Under the pieces are notes generated by a model, which did not search any database, was not told the origin of the DNA, and was given only the letters and a program-made list of their open reading frames with translations. DNA of 64,000 nucleotides. Source: Magnolia sinica (taxonomy: Eukaryota; Streptophyta; Magnoliopsida; Magnoliales; Magnoliaceae). Both the position numbers and the translations under genes were made by a program. Shown piece after piece: positions 1 to 12,175 of this stretch. The stretch is taken from NCBI RefSeq assembly GCF_029962835.1, contig NC_080575.1, forward strand, positions 46,021,437-46,085,436, written 5' to 3'. Each line of letters begins with the position of its first letter. Within the stretch, counting starts at the first letter, position 1.

Positions 1-287
1 CTGGAGCTTTGATTTTTGACATATGTATTTCCCTCTCAGCATTGTATTCAAATGTTTATATTAGTGGATATGTGATGATGATGTTATCTTTATGATTTGG
101 GAATACTTGTGGTTATGCTTCTTATGAGACAAATGTATATTGGAAAATTCTCCTTGTAGGATCTCAGGATCGGAACCTAGTGTATGGATGCTAAGAGCCA
201 AGAATAGGGTACTACGGAGGCTGTCGGCACCGGATTCGGCAATCGAGAATTTTGTGAGCCCGATTTCTGGGTTTGAGGCGTGACAAT
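1..287 (-). mobile_element. LTR end, inverted relative to the solo LTR at 6294
   Basis: Read on the minus strand from 287 downwards, this segment aligns with the start of the 3.87-kb LTR at 6294-10160. Both share a block of about 125 bp covering ACGGAGGCTGTCGG and GAGAATTTTGTGAGCCC, and weaker similarity continues to the window edge. The minus-strand start TGTCACGCC matches TGTCACACC of the other copy. It is a second, more diverged copy of the same LTR family in opposite orientation, cut by the window edge. It interrupts the env-like gene of the copia element, whose recognisable part ends at about 288. The target duplication cannot be checked because the other end is outside the window. Confidence 0.75.
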
Positions 288-1013
288 ATCACTATGACCC
301 GGATGGAGACGGAACTGAATCATGATGTAACAGATAAGTGATGGAAGACACATAGAGACACCAGTAACAATAGAGTAAAAAATGCGAAACATGAAAGTAG
401 TGAGCTCAGTCTTGTTACCAGACCTAAGATAGACATTAGAAATGAATATACAATGAAGAACCCTATATTTGGGTAACATAAATTTGAAACTGAGCGCATT
501 CCCGGAACTCCATTTCGCATTCATATTGCATAACACTTTAGTGAGCAATCTTTTCTCAGATTCAGATGGTTTTGTTACAAGAGTAGAAATGGGAACACCG
601 TCATCATTAACTGGAAGATCCATCAATCCAGATATTAAATGATGGTCCACTTCAATAGGACCTTCTCTAGATGTAATTGTAAAAGTTAGATTCTCAAATG
701 AGAAGTCAGTTATGCAAGCATACATGCCCTACTCAATGGAACAGTATGCCGGACAGCTCCAATTTAAAATGTTATCCTATCCTATAGATTAAAGGAGAGG
801 AACATTGCCAAAAGGTGCTAAATGATCAGAATTGATCATCCGTTCAACAATCACGTTGCGTAATCGAATATCTCGCACATACTCAGGATCTTCTTCGGGT
901 GACCGAAGATGGCGCACCGTGATTGGAGAGGAATGAGAAGAAGAAGGACCACGAGAACCTTTCTTCTTATTTTTACTTTCCATTGCAACAAGAAAGACAA
1001 TGAATACAAGCAA
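288..1013 (-). pseudogene. env-like (plant transposon protein domain) gene remnant of the copia element
   Basis: Two minus-strand open segments, 789-1013 and 288-725, follow pol. The first starts MESKNKKKGSRGPSSSHSS, a basic, serine-rich N-terminus. The second carries DHHLISGLMDLPVNDDG and SESEKRLLTKVL, which I associate with the 'putative plant transposon protein' family found downstream of pol in SIRE-like elements. A stop and frame change near 726-789 separates them, and the C-terminus is cut by the LTR at 1-287. No clear membrane anchor can be assigned in what remains, so an envelope function is only a historical label. Confidence 0.6.
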
Positions 1014-1448
1014 TGTAAGAAAGGAAAGAAGGGTTTTAAGAAAATCAGATTTTTAGCTAGAAAACTCAACAAACCACTATAAACCTTGAAATAAACAACA
1101 AAAACAAGGAAATGGAAGTGCAAAGAACTCAAATCTACAAGGAAATCGAAAATGATGCACTAACCATGGAGGAATCGAAGGTGGGTTCGACCGATCATGG
1201 TAAGGTTGGTTGGGGAAGATGAAGCAAATGAAAAAAGAATGTTTTTAAGGCAATAAAAACCTCCAAACCCGAGCGGGTCGACTGGTCGAGTACATACTCA
1301 ACCGGTCATGCCACGACTGGTTGAGTGTGTACTCGACTGGTCGTGCACCACAAAAATTCAGCAATTTTCATTATTTTTCAAATTTTAAAAATATGCAAAA
1401 ATAAATAAAATAAAAACATGTAATATATTACATGTAAACATAAATATT

Positions 1449-2879
1449 TCAGTTCATATTGCACATACCCATATCCAATTTCAACTTAGTAAACCTGTTT
1501 CTGTCAAGCGGCTTTATAAATATGTCAGCAAGTTGATTTTCAGTCTGAATATAATCCACTAAAATAATCTTATCTTCTACTAATTCACGAATATACTGAT
1601 ATCTAATGTCAATATGCTTAGTTTGTGAATGCTGAATTAGATTTTTAGAAATATTAATTACGCTAGAATTGTTACAGTACAAAACCATAATATCTTGCGT
1701 AAATCCGTAACCACTTAACATTCTCTTCATTCACACAAGTTGAGTACAAGCATTACCGGCTGCAATATACTTAGCCTCAGTTGTGGAAAGAGATACAGAA
1801 TTCTGTTTCTTACTATGCCAAGAAACTAGGCAATTCCCGACATAAAAACATTCACCGCTAGTAGACTTGCGGTCATCAATATTACTAGCCCAATCAGCAT
1901 CCAAATAACTGGCTAATTGAACATTAGTATCACGAGGATATGAAAGGCCAAGTGTGGCCGAACTTGCGACATATCTTAAAATGCGCTTCACAGCAATCAG
2001 GTGGAACTCTTTAGGATCCGATTGATATCTAGCACAGATTCCTATGCTGAATGCAATATCAGGTTGGCTCGCAGTTAAATATAATAAACTACCTATCATG
2101 CTACGATACAACTTAGGATCTACACTTTTACCTGTTGAATCCTTAAAGAGTTTAAGTGTCGTACTCATAAGAGTATCGAAGTTCTTACCGCTCTCAAATC
2201 CAAATTTTTTCACCAAGTTTAGAGCATACTTAGTTTGTGAGATAAATATCCCATCAGCAAGCTATTTCACTTGCAGACCTAAAAAATAGTTCAATTCTCC
2301 TACCATGCTCATTTCAAACTTAGACTTTATTAAATCTGCAAACTCAATAGACATGTTAGCACAAGTAGATCCATAGATAATGTCATCAACATATATCTGC
2401 ACTATTAGAATGTGATCATTACATTTCTTTACAAACAGTGTCTTATCAACGCTCCCCATTACAAAGTTATGACTTAGTAGAAACTTAGTCAACTTTTCGT
2501 AACATGCCCTGGGAGCTTGTTTTAAACCATAGAGTACCTTTTTCAGGTGATAAACATGGTTAGTATGTTTAGGGTCTTCAAAACCGTTAGGCTATTCTAC
2601 ATGTACTTCTTCATACAGATCACCATTCAAGAATGCACTCTTGACATCCATTTGATAGATCTTAAAATTTTTGTAACAAGCAATGGATATGAATAGTCTG
2701 ATAGATTCAACACGAGCTACTAGGGCAAAGGTTTCATCATAATTGATGTCTTCTATTTGAGTGCATCCTTGTACAACCAGTCTCGCCTTATTTCTTATAA
2801 TGTTACCTAATTCATCAAACTTATTTTTAAAGATCCACTTGGTTCCAATTATATGTTTATCATCAGGTCTAGGAACCAA
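1449..2879 (-). pseudogene. copia RT-RNase H (first element)
   Basis: Open segments at 2592-2879, 2262-2492, 1731-2216 and 1449-1730 on the minus strand form one degraded reverse transcriptase and RNase H. Visible motifs are KTDE-like KNKFDELGNI followed by QMDVKSAFLNGDLYEEV (RT fingers), IYVDDIIYGS (the YVDD catalytic motif of polymerase), YLDADWASNIDDRKST (RNase H) and TKHIDIRYQYIRELVE (end of RNase H). Frame changes occur between segments, for example around 2217-2262 and 2493-2592. The C-terminal part ends at 1449 close to where the copia pol usually stops. Confidence 0.9.
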
Positions 2880-2882
2880 ATA

Positions 2883-4080
2883 TCATGAATCATTTCGTAC
2901 AAATTGATTAAGTTTATCTTGCATAGCTATAATCCAGTTTTCATCAGCAAGTGTCTCTTTTACATTAGCCGGCTCAATCTGGGAAGTGAAGCACACATAG
3001 TTACATACGTTTTCAAGTTGTTTACGAGTGCGCACACCAGTGAGAGGATTCCCAAGTATTTGATCAGTTGAATGGTCATTAACTGATCGCAGTTCAGAGT
3101 CATTATTTTGACTAGATGAAGAGTCTAGTTTATTAAATAATGAGACTTCATCATCTTCTGAACTAGAGGTAGATGTATTCAAATGATCATCTATGACTAC
3201 ATTAATGGATTCCTGAATTACACCAGTCCTCTTATTGAGAACATGATACGGTCGACTATTTAGAGCATATCCTAGGAAAATACATTCATCACTTTTAGTG
3301 TCAAATTTTCTCAAAATTTTCTGGTCACGTAAAATATAACATTTGCTACCAAAAACTTGAAATTATTTGACTGTTTGCTTCTTATTGAATCACAGTTCAT
3401 ATACACTCTTATTATTCGATTTTCTAGTATATACACGATTAATAATATAACAAGCTGTGTTCACAGCTTTAGTCCAAAGATTTTTAGGAAGTTTCACGCT
3501 ATTTAACATAACATTAGCCATCTCTTGAAGTACATGATTTTTTCTTTCAACAACCTCATTCTGTTGAGGTGTCTTAGGAGCAGAAAATTTATGCAATATC
3601 CCATGATCGCTACAGAACTTCTCAAAGCTACTATTATCAAATTCGGAACCATGATCACTTCGTATTTTAATAACTAGTGATTCCTTCTCAGTTTGGATAC
3701 GCTTTAGTACCCTTTTCACTTCATTGAGAGTTTCAGATTTCTCTCTCATGAAAACTACTAATGTAAACCTGTTAAAATCATCCATTATTATCAGAATATA
3801 TTTTTTACCACCTTGACTCTCCATTCTAGTAGGTCTAACTAGATCCATGTGGAGTAGCTCAAGAGGTTTGGATGTGGCACTAGAGTTCACTTTCTTGTGA
3901 GCACTTCTAGTTTATTTTCCAATCTGACAATCGCCACAAATTTTATCCATTTTCTTTAACTTAAGTAGACCACGTATTACTTCACCTTTGCTCAGTTTAT
4001 AAATATTACAATAGTGTACATGTCCTAGGCGTTTATGCCATATATCGGATTCATTGGTTTAAACCATGTAGCACGATAAC
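2883..4080 (-). pseudogene. copia integrase and linker (first element)
   Basis: The segment 3390-3890 contains LLHMDLVRPTRMES with the first catalytic Asp, IRSDHGSEFDN with the second, and PQQNEVVERKNHVLQEM with the Glu of the DDE integrase core. Upstream at about 3900-4080 a broken CxxC zinc-binding part can be read. The segment 2883-3314 covers the integrase C-terminus and the acidic linker before RT (STSSSEDDEVS). Stop codons split the domain, so it cannot encode an active enzyme. Confidence 0.88.
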
Positions 4081-4091
4081 TTAGACGAGCT

Positions 4092-4469
4092 TTAGTCACT
4101 GACTATATAACAGTTCTTAAAAGTTCCGCGACCACTCAATATCACAGAACCATTCTCATTAAAAATTTCACACCCTTGATTGTTGAATTTGACGCTATGT
4201 TTATTACCACAGATTTGTGATATACTTAAGAGATTATGCTTAAGACCTTCTACAAACAAGACATTCTCAAATGGTGGAATATTAAAGAGTTGAACCGTAC
4301 CTTGGCCAATAATTTTGCAGTTGCTACCATCACCGAAAGTGACTGAACCATCAGCCATATCTTTAAGATTGGTGAACAAATCTTTATCACCTATCATATG
4401 TCTAGAGCATCCACTGTCTAGGTACCACTTTGATTGACTTGAAGCCTTGAAAGCAGTGTGAGCAACCAA
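4092..4469 (-). pseudogene. copia aspartic protease (first element)
   Basis: This segment of about 125 codons carries WYLDSGCSRHMIGDKDLF, the copia protease active-site block (DSG), and VLFVEGLKHNLLSISQ, the second conserved block before the integrase zinc finger. The element is dead overall, but this piece is open throughout. Family assignment rests on these two blocks and on its place between gag and integrase. Confidence 0.9.
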
Positions 4470-4906
4470 ACAAGTAACCTTAGGGACCTATTTCATTATA
4501 GTTTTGGGTTTTGGAACATTGTTGGTTTTTTTATTCTTGTACTTGTTATATATTCTACCATTCGAGTTGGATTTTAGAAGCTTCTTCAGTAAATCGACAA
4601 TTTTCTTAACTAAGGGGTTAAGATTCTGATTTCTGTACATGATATGGTTGCTCTTAGGTTTCATATCCTGAAAAGTTTTAGGGTTTTTATAACTATTTTG
4701 ATTTAGACTTTTCCCTTTTAAGTTAGAGGATTCCCCTTTAATAAACTTAGGAGGAGTAGGCTTACTTTACTTTTAGGAGGTGTGTTCTTATCATAGCCCA
4801 GACCAGATCTATCACCACATTTCCTTGATCCGGTTAGTTGTCGTTTTAGTTTAGGATCACCCTTGGCATACCTCCAAGTATCCTTCAAACTCTAGAGAAA
4901 AGAAAC

Positions 4907-6293
4907 TTATATTTTTAGATTCTCATTCTCTGATTTTAAATTTTCAATTTGAGATATTTTGAAATCTAAATCGCACTTAGTTTTTTTAAAACAATCAGAT
5001 AGATGCAATTTTTCTAAAACTAGAGTATCAAAATTTTCTTTTAGCTTTAAAAACTTTTTTTTTTGAAGTTTTAATTTTACAGTTATCTTGCAACTCTCCA
5101 TGTATAGGGCATTGTAGGCATCTTGTAAAGCTTCATCATTTTCAGGATCACTTATCAGATTTTCATCATAATTTGAATCACAACTTTTTGAAGAAGTGAC
5201 TCTGCTAGAGTCAAGGCCTTAACCTCATTAGTAGACTTAGATTCAGAATCATCTGACTCAGAAGAAGTTTCAGAGCAGGATGATTCATCCCATATATCCA
5301 ACATACCTTTCCTTTTTGGTTTGTCCTTCTTTGGACATTTATTTGTCAAATGCCCGTATTCATGGCAGTTGAAACATTGGATGTCTTTAAGTGATTTTCA
5401 AGTTTTAGATCTACCCTTTTTCTTCTCAGAGGGTTTTTGAAAATCAACTCTCTTTTTGCTTTTGAAAATTTTATAAAACTTCTTGGCTAAAAGTGTCATA
5501 TCATCCTCTGAATTTTCACAATCAGAATTATTAGAATTATAAAAAATTCCCTTAGAAGATTTTAGAGATATGAATTTATCTTTAGGAGCCTTAAAATTTA
5601 ACTCGTAGGTTTGTACAGAACCAACAAGTTCTTCAACTTGCATGTAAATCCATTAGGAGCCTTAAAATTTAACTCGTAGGTTTGTACAAAACCAACAAGT
5701 TCTTCAACTTGCATGTTATCCATATCACGAAGTTCCTGAATGGCAGTGACTTTTGAATTGAACCTTTCAAGCAATGAGCCCAGTATCTTTGCACAGACTT
5801 TACTTTCTGGGACGCTATCTCCAAGACCCCACATTGAGTTGACTATGTCATTTAACTTAGTATAGAAGTCCATTAATGTTTCACTTTCTTCCATACGTAT
5901 TTGCTCAAACCTAGTGGTGAAGATTTGAAGTTTAGATTTCTTGACAGTAGTCGTACCCTCGTGTGCCATTTCTAAGATATCTTAGGCTTGTTTTGCAGTA
6001 TCACAAGATATAATCCTTTTAAATTCATCTGGTGATAGTGCGTAAGTAATTGCATTTAAAGCCTTGGCATTGGCACTGCTCTCAGTTTTCTGAAGAGTGG
6101 TCCAAGTATTATAAGATGCAACCTTAAGAGTTTTAATACCATCAATGCCAAAAACTTCAATGGTAGGTGGGTTTCATCTAGTCACTGTGGATTGCCACAC
6201 ATCTTCATCGATAGACCTCAAAACAATTCTCATCCTGGCTTTCCAATAGTCATAATTGGAGCCATCAAATGGTGATAGCCTAGTAATTGAAAA
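4907..6293 (-). pseudogene. copia gag, 3' part (first element), split from its start codon
   Basis: From right to left this holds the gag N-terminal core (LSPFDGSNYDYWKARM at about 6200-6290), a UBN2-type core (FEQIRMEESETLMDFYTKL at 5598-5969), and a CCHC zinc knuckle (CFNCHEYGHLTNKC, about 5335-5380). A lysine- and serine-rich tail and a coiled-coil-like segment at 4907-5101 follow. The true start lies at 10183, beyond the inserted solo LTR: when the insertion and one copy of GAAAA are ignored, the frame of the 23 bases at 10161-10183 runs directly into 6288. A 71-bp tandem duplication at 5582-5720 adds a frameshift. Confidence 0.88.
5582..5720. repeat. 71-bp tandem duplication inside copia gag
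   Basis: The block beginning TTAGGAGCCTTAAAATTTAA occurs at 5582 and again at 5653. About 62 bp are nearly identical (one clear difference), followed by a short spacer. The period of 71 is not a multiple of three, so the duplication shifts the gag frame. It must be younger than the loss of function of the element, or be part of the cause. Confidence 0.9.
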
Positions 6294-9200
6294 TGTCACA
6301 CCCCGAACTCGGAAACCGGGCTCACAAAATTCTCGATCGCCGAACCCGGCGCCGACAGCCTCCGTAGAACCCCGTTCTCGGATCCCGATACCCATTCACC
6401 AGGTTCCGATCCTGGGATACTACGAGGAGGGTTTCAAATCATCAGTCTGATTCATAATGAGCATAACAAAAGCATAACCCACAAACAATAACCACAAGAA
6501 CACCACCACAAAATCCACTATGATCAAAAACATTTTGAGTACAATGCGACTGAAAGGGAAAATACAATGTAATAAAAGAAACAAAACTCCAGAAGCTCGG
6601 CTGCACGCTCCAACTACAGCGAGACTATAGCTGCGACTGCGTCCTGGCGTCACCTGCACGCATCAATCGTGCATAAGCTTATAGAAAGCTTAGAGGGTGG
6701 TGTAAGTATGTGCGCAATATAAGCGTGCTCAAAATGCAAGGTCAGAGTAATGCGGAAATCATGGTAATAAGCACATGAATGCAATCAGCTGTACCAAGGC
6801 TATGCGGTATAAGATATGAATGCTATTGGCCATAATACGGCCATGCGATGCGAGATGCAACTCAAGCATGCCAATCCTCATCATGTATCAGTACAGTTCT
6901 TATTCAGGATAATCACCGGGGTTCAATATACTCCAAATGGCACTGTCGCTCTCCTAGCCGCACAGTCCAAGTGAGCGTAAGAAACCTCACTATCCGCCTG
7001 ACCAATGGTCTGCCAATACCTATCCGGCACGTCGATAGCGGACCCATTCGCGAGCTGGTCAAACTCAGCCTAGTATTGCCCCCTACCCTCGGGCGAGTAA
7101 GGCCACACTCCTTTCCAACCGACCATGACACAGTGGGAGACGCGGCCTCCTGGTATTCGGCCCTCGTGCGCTCATATATCTACTCGGTCTCAACGTTGGA
7201 GTCATCCTCTGGTACCATCGGGTTTAGGGATTTTCACCCAGGGACATCCATGGCGCCCGTATGCTAGAACCAAATATTTCCGGTTTCCAATCCTACCATC
7301 CACGATGTGTCTGTGGAGGCCATGGCCCTGATGTGGCTAGGGCATATAGTAACTACAATCACACAAATGCAAGTGCATGAATCACACTATCAGTCATGCA
7401 ACAGCCCTGTATATACCATGCACTTATATGAGGCAACTCCGCCTATCAGGGAGCCCATAAACAGTCTATCCAAAGGTATATGCTATGATCGGTCACTCCT
7501 CACATCAGGCATACATATGGTGCGAATGATCATGAATCGTGGATCTATACTAAACATGTATAGAGAGATGGGCTCTAGGTATAATGGAGATGGCCCTAGA
7601 CGGCCTACTTACCATAATTATAGGCCTATCAGTGGGCCTTAGGGAGAGTTATAATGCGGACATTTAACCAACATTATCCATTCAATGTGGACATCAAACC
7701 AACATTGCTCCCAAGGGATGGCCTTCCATGAATCACACATTGTAATGGGCCTTTTATACATCTGATTGGGCCTTGACCCAAGGACCCAAATACATCAAAT
7801 GGGCTACATAACATGAGCCCCATATCTATATCAAGGTGGGCCTCAATGGGCCTCATAATATGGGTCTAATACAAATCAAGGTGGGCCTCAACAAGGACCA
7901 CTAATGCATGAAGATGGGCCTCCATAATGGGCCTTAAATTGTCTCCAAAACAGTTGGACAGTGGGATGAAACACATACATTATGATGGAGCCCACACTAA
8001 TAGAGGGTGTGGTTTACAATACTTACATAAGTGGGGCCCACCAAAATGCTCATTTTCCACCCAGCCTAAAGCCCAATATAATGTTTATTTTCTACCCAAC
8101 TGTTCATAAAATCACGTGGACCAAGTTAGGGCCCACTGTAATATTTATTTGTCACCCAACCGTTCAAAGGGTCTCATGGACCTGGGGTAGGGCCCACTGG
8201 AATGGGGTCCACTGTAATGTTTATTTTCATCTAACCTGTTGAGCAGGTTACGTGGGCAGGGAGCCCACTGTAATGTTCATTTAACGTCCAACCTGTTGGT
8301 AAGGTCATTGGACCTTGGGAAACTGGGGCCCACCGAAATGTGGTTCACAAATCCAGCCCATTCATTGTGTGCGTCCCACAATTTTAAGGGTCCAAATGAA
8401 GTTTCATTTGCATCCAAAACTCAGGTAGGCCCCACCAACGATTTTATATGTTTTAGGCATGTCTTCACATGATTTTAGATGGCATGGTCCGCCTGAGTTC
8501 CGTTTACGGCTGATTTTTGAGATGGATGGGTGGTACGTGGGGGCCCACCGAATGCATGACTTTAATGTCCGAAACACATCACGTGGGGCCCACGGCTGGG
8601 GCCGTGACCCAAGCCCGTCCGCCCGTCCGTGACCAGCTGCTGCTTTCTTTCTTTTCTTTTCTTTTTTATAGCCGTTTTTCCACGGTTTTTCCCAGGCGGG
8701 GCCCGCTTCAGTAAGATCCACACCAGCCATCAGTCCCTGTGGCTCGGTACAAACCCGTAGAGTCCAATATTGGGCTGTTTCAAATGTACCGGAGCATCAG
8801 AGAGTAAATCAAAGGTAGGAAACTTGTTTCCTGTGGTATGGCCCGCTAAGGAAGGTGATCAACTTCATTTTTCGGCTCAACGCCTAAAATGAGATGGGGA
8901 ACAAAATGGACGGCTTGGATTTTACATATACATCAAGGTGGGGCCTGCACGAGTGGCCCACCACTTCCTCCGTATGCTAGCTCGTTGGTACAGCCCATGC
9001 CAGTTTACACATCACTGTTCGCCGACGTCCAGCGTCCAGGGACGCTGGACAGCATGCTTAGACACATTGTTGTGGTGGGTCCCACGTAGATGTGGCCCAC
9101 CAACATATATGTATATAATATATATATTATATTATATATATAATACATATTATATTATATATATTATATAAAATATAACATATATACATCTAGTTATATA

Positions 9201-10160
9201 TATATAAATATATTGGGTCCATCCAAACAATGAATGGTGTGGATCATCACTTGCACTAGAGTGGGCCACACCGTCTGATGTAGATGGACGGAGTAGATGT
9301 AACACATATTGGTGGGATCCACACCATTACAAAGAAGAGAGAAAGAGAGAGATATACGGTGAGATAGAGGAACCCCGCCACTATGGGCCCTCTTGAATAA
9401 ATCACATACATCCAAATGGGTCCCACCAACAAGTGGGCCCTAAAACTTAAAATAATGAAAAATCACCCATCTTATCTTCCTTCTCCTTGCTCCCTTGGAC
9501 TCCTTAGCTCCTTACCTATGCCTTGGATGGTGGATGATGGGGGATTAATGGTGTGGATGAGAGATGGGAGGGTGTAGATGAATGATGGAAGGTGGACCAC
9601 ACTTGAGAGGGAGATGGGAGCTTGGATGTATGAGGCTTGGGGTTGAGTTGCTTGGAGAGATATGAGAAATGAGAGAAAGAGAGGGGTGATAAGGATGGGT
9701 GAGGTGTGATGGGGGATGGTTTGGGTTGAAAAATTGTAAAAGGGGTATGGTTGATGTTGAAAATGGGAAAAAGAGGAGTGGTGAGGTGGAAAGATGGTGG
9801 ACTTTTGGAAAAAGAGGGAATGGGTGTAGTACTTGATGTATGGGATGCATTAATGGTTGATTGATGGGACTAATTGTGTAGAGATTCTCTCGAAATCCGC
9901 AACGCGCGGTGTTTCTTCGGAATAAACGCTGATCGACATCTTCTTGCCTGGGTATCGGTTCGGTGCGCAAGTCACGGCGTTGGAACCGCGGCGACGACGC
10001 GGTCGCTATGATACAACTTTCAGATCAAGCCGACGTCGGTGCGCGAGACCTGGCTTAGGATCGTGCGCAAATACCGAATACGGTGCGAAGGTTGCCGGAA
10101 TTTGACCGGAAGGACCGCGGAAGCTAACGGAACGGTACGGATTAGGACACGGGTCTTACA
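6294..10160. mobile_element. 3.87-kb solo LTR inserted in copia gag, TSD GAAAA
   Basis: The segment starts TGTCACACCCCGAACTCGG and ends ACGGGTCTTACA, so it has the TG...CA termini of an LTR. It is flanked by perfect 5-bp repeats GAAAA at 6289-6293 and 10161-10165. Removing it restores the gag start of the host copia. No coding domain and no second internal copy of the start is present, so it looks like a solo LTR left by LTR-LTR recombination, of unusual length, or a coding-free LARD-like unit. It contains GGGCCCAC-rich MITE-like modules at about 7990-8600, a TA-rich run at 9104-9213 and a GC-rich end at 9890-10160. ORFs inside are shadows. Confidence 0.85.
9104..9213. repeat. AT dinucleotide-rich low-complexity run
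   Basis: About 110 bp of imperfect TA/TAT repeats inside the solo LTR, following a GTGGGTCCCACG module. It probably expanded by slippage. Confidence 0.9.
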
Positions 10161-10255
10161 GAAAAGCTATCAAAATTTGACATGATAAAAGCTCAGATCA
10201 GTTAGCTCAGGAAATAAATCCAAATAAATGAGCTATTAGGCTCTTATACCATTAA
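10161..10255 (-). other. copia leader: gag start codon and Met-tRNA primer binding site
   Basis: On the minus strand the bases 10251-10241 read TGGTATAAGAG, one mismatch from the TGGTATCAGAG primer binding site complementary to initiator Met-tRNA. A short leader follows, and an ATG at 10183-10181 begins the gag frame, which continues at 6293 beyond the inserted solo LTR. This fixes the orientation of the element and places its 5' LTR immediately to the right. Confidence 0.8.
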
Positions 10256-11289
10256 AAAGGTCGAGCTAAGAGTCCTAAAGGGGGGGTGAATAGGACTATG
10301 CCAAATTAAAATTTAAATGCAGAATTAAGAAAAAAATAAATAAAGATAACACTTATCAATTCCAAATAGAAAAAATAAATAGCAACTTCAAATGCACAAG
10401 TATTGAGAGGTTGATACAGATGTTGTTCTAAGGACAACCTTACACCAAAAACCAAAGGCTTATGGTAGGACAACCTGATTTCTAGAACGGTCTGTGTATC
10501 AAAGTCCCAAACCAATACAGAAGAGTAAAGAATAAAACAGAAATAAATATCTACTGTTATTACAACATTCACCACATGTGCAGAAAATAAATTGCAATCA
10601 TTCACCACAAATGCACAACAATAAACATTCACCACAACTCCAGCAATTATAGTGGTTTGCTTGCATGTACACTAACTGTTAGAAAACAGCCACACAACTA
10701 CTCCACTCCTAATATCCTCACCCACGGGATATTGGCTTTCACTATGAAATAGGTTTTCCAAGGTTCACCCAAAACCTTCACAACTGTGTTTTCAAAGGGC
10801 TACCACAATTAAAAACCCCACTCACTAAGATTTTCTGACTATCTCAGTCAAAACCAAAAATGAAAGATTTTCTAGCAATCTTACAAACCAAATAAGAAAA
10901 ATGAAATTATACTTATCTAAAGAAAGTACTTCGTTGTAGCCCGGTAGAACCACTTCTTTGGAGGCGTAGAATGTTCAATGTTCATTGTTCAATATCTCAA
11001 ATGATAGGGTTCTAGGTTTAAATGAATTTTAAATTAAATCCAACATTGAGCTACTTTGGATTCAACTTCTTGGATCTCACAAAAGGTTATATTCAAAAAT
11101 CCCCTTTAATATTAAATAGAATGGAATCAAGAGATCAAAGAATTGAATAACCAAAAAGCTATTAAAATAATTTATAAATACCTCACAATAGCTTCATAAT
11201 AATGGGGAACGAGTTCTCAAAGTTATGACTTTAATATCTTTGGAATGAGTTATGAAACTCTGAAAATCATCCTCAATTTATAGGCAAAA

Positions 11290-11560
11290 ATAATGTTCGC
11301 TCGACTGGTCTAGTGGTCGATTCGACTGGTCGAAGGACCAACAACATTTCAAAATTTCTGACGCGATAAGATAAGATCGTTACTCGACTGGTCGAGTGGA
11401 TTGCTCGACTGGTTGAGTGGCCTGCTCGACCGGTCGAGCCCTGCACTTGACTGGTCGAGTGGGACCTGAAATGCTTGTTAGACTTTGAGTCGAGCCTGCA
11501 CGACCAGTCGAGCACTGTTCACTCGGCTGGTCGAGCAGTCTCCACGACTGGTCGAAGATC
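11290..11560. repeat. Dispersed ACTGGTCGAG motifs in the copia LTR
   Basis: Roughly ten copies of an imperfect palindromic motif related to CTCGACTGGTCGAG occur here at irregular spacing. Further copies lie at 1270-1345 between RNase H and the env-like gene of the same element. Their repeated use in both regulatory parts of one element suggests a cis-element or a recombination-prone repeat; no function is shown. Confidence 0.7.
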
Positions 11561-11783
11561 CAACAAAAAATTTTAAAAATTAGCAACAAACCTTAGATTG
11601 GTCGAGAAAATTCTTGGACTGACGAGCTAGTGTCTGGACTAGTCAAACCATGACTAGGACTAGTCGAAAAATGACCTATAAAATTTTTAAATGACCTATG
11701 ATATAAATGCAAATTGTATGACCTATCCTAAGGTCAATCTAGGGTCAAACAAACCTTATTTGTGAGATTGAATCATCACATAT

Positions 11784-12003
11784 TGTAACACCCCGACCCC
11801 TTCGGTAAGATATATCTGCTTTGGCTGGCACAATATCCACCTCACGGCTTTGTTCTCGCATGTGAAGCGGTTAGCAAACCACCCGCAAAACGCGTCTTAC
11901 TCTTAAGGTCGAAGCCCCCACATATAGACCAAGATCTTATGCTCTCCCTTTCCGATGTGGGACTAGACACCCACCTCTTTGACAACTGGCTCGAGGTGTT
12001 ACA
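11784..12003. mobile_element. 220-bp TRIM-like solo LTR, TSD CATAT
   Basis: The unit starts TGTAACACCCCGACCCC and ends GAGGTGTTACA, with the perfect target duplication CATAT at 11779-11783 and 12004-12008. TG...CA ends, small size and absence of coding sequence fit a TRIM or very short LTR. It also contains GATGTGGGACTAGACACCC near its 3' end, a block common in plant LTRs. It sits inside the 5' LTR of the first copia element and is therefore younger than it. Confidence 0.85.
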
Positions 12004-12027
12004 CATATCATTCTCTTGAAGTAATTG

Positions 12028-12175
12028 AAGCTTAAAGACTTGATCTAGTACTTAAACTTCTTGATGTTGTTCTTGAACCTCTTGAGCTTGTACTTGAACT
12101 TCTTAATGTTGTTCTTGAACTTCTTAATCTTGTACCTGAACATCTTGATCTTGTACTTGAATGTAGACAAGATTT
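12028..12175. repeat. Short imperfect tandem repeats in the copia LTR
   Basis: Units resembling CTTGAACTTCTTAATGTTGTT recur about six times with a period near 24 bp. A related ladder, AAGTTCAAG on the + strand, is seen at 63700-63850 in the second LTR of this family. Confidence 0.75.

Noticed and set aside
9545-9970. 141-residue Pro/His-rich ORF in the solo LTR
   Set aside because: Low-complexity composition inside a non-coding LTR, no recognisable motif.
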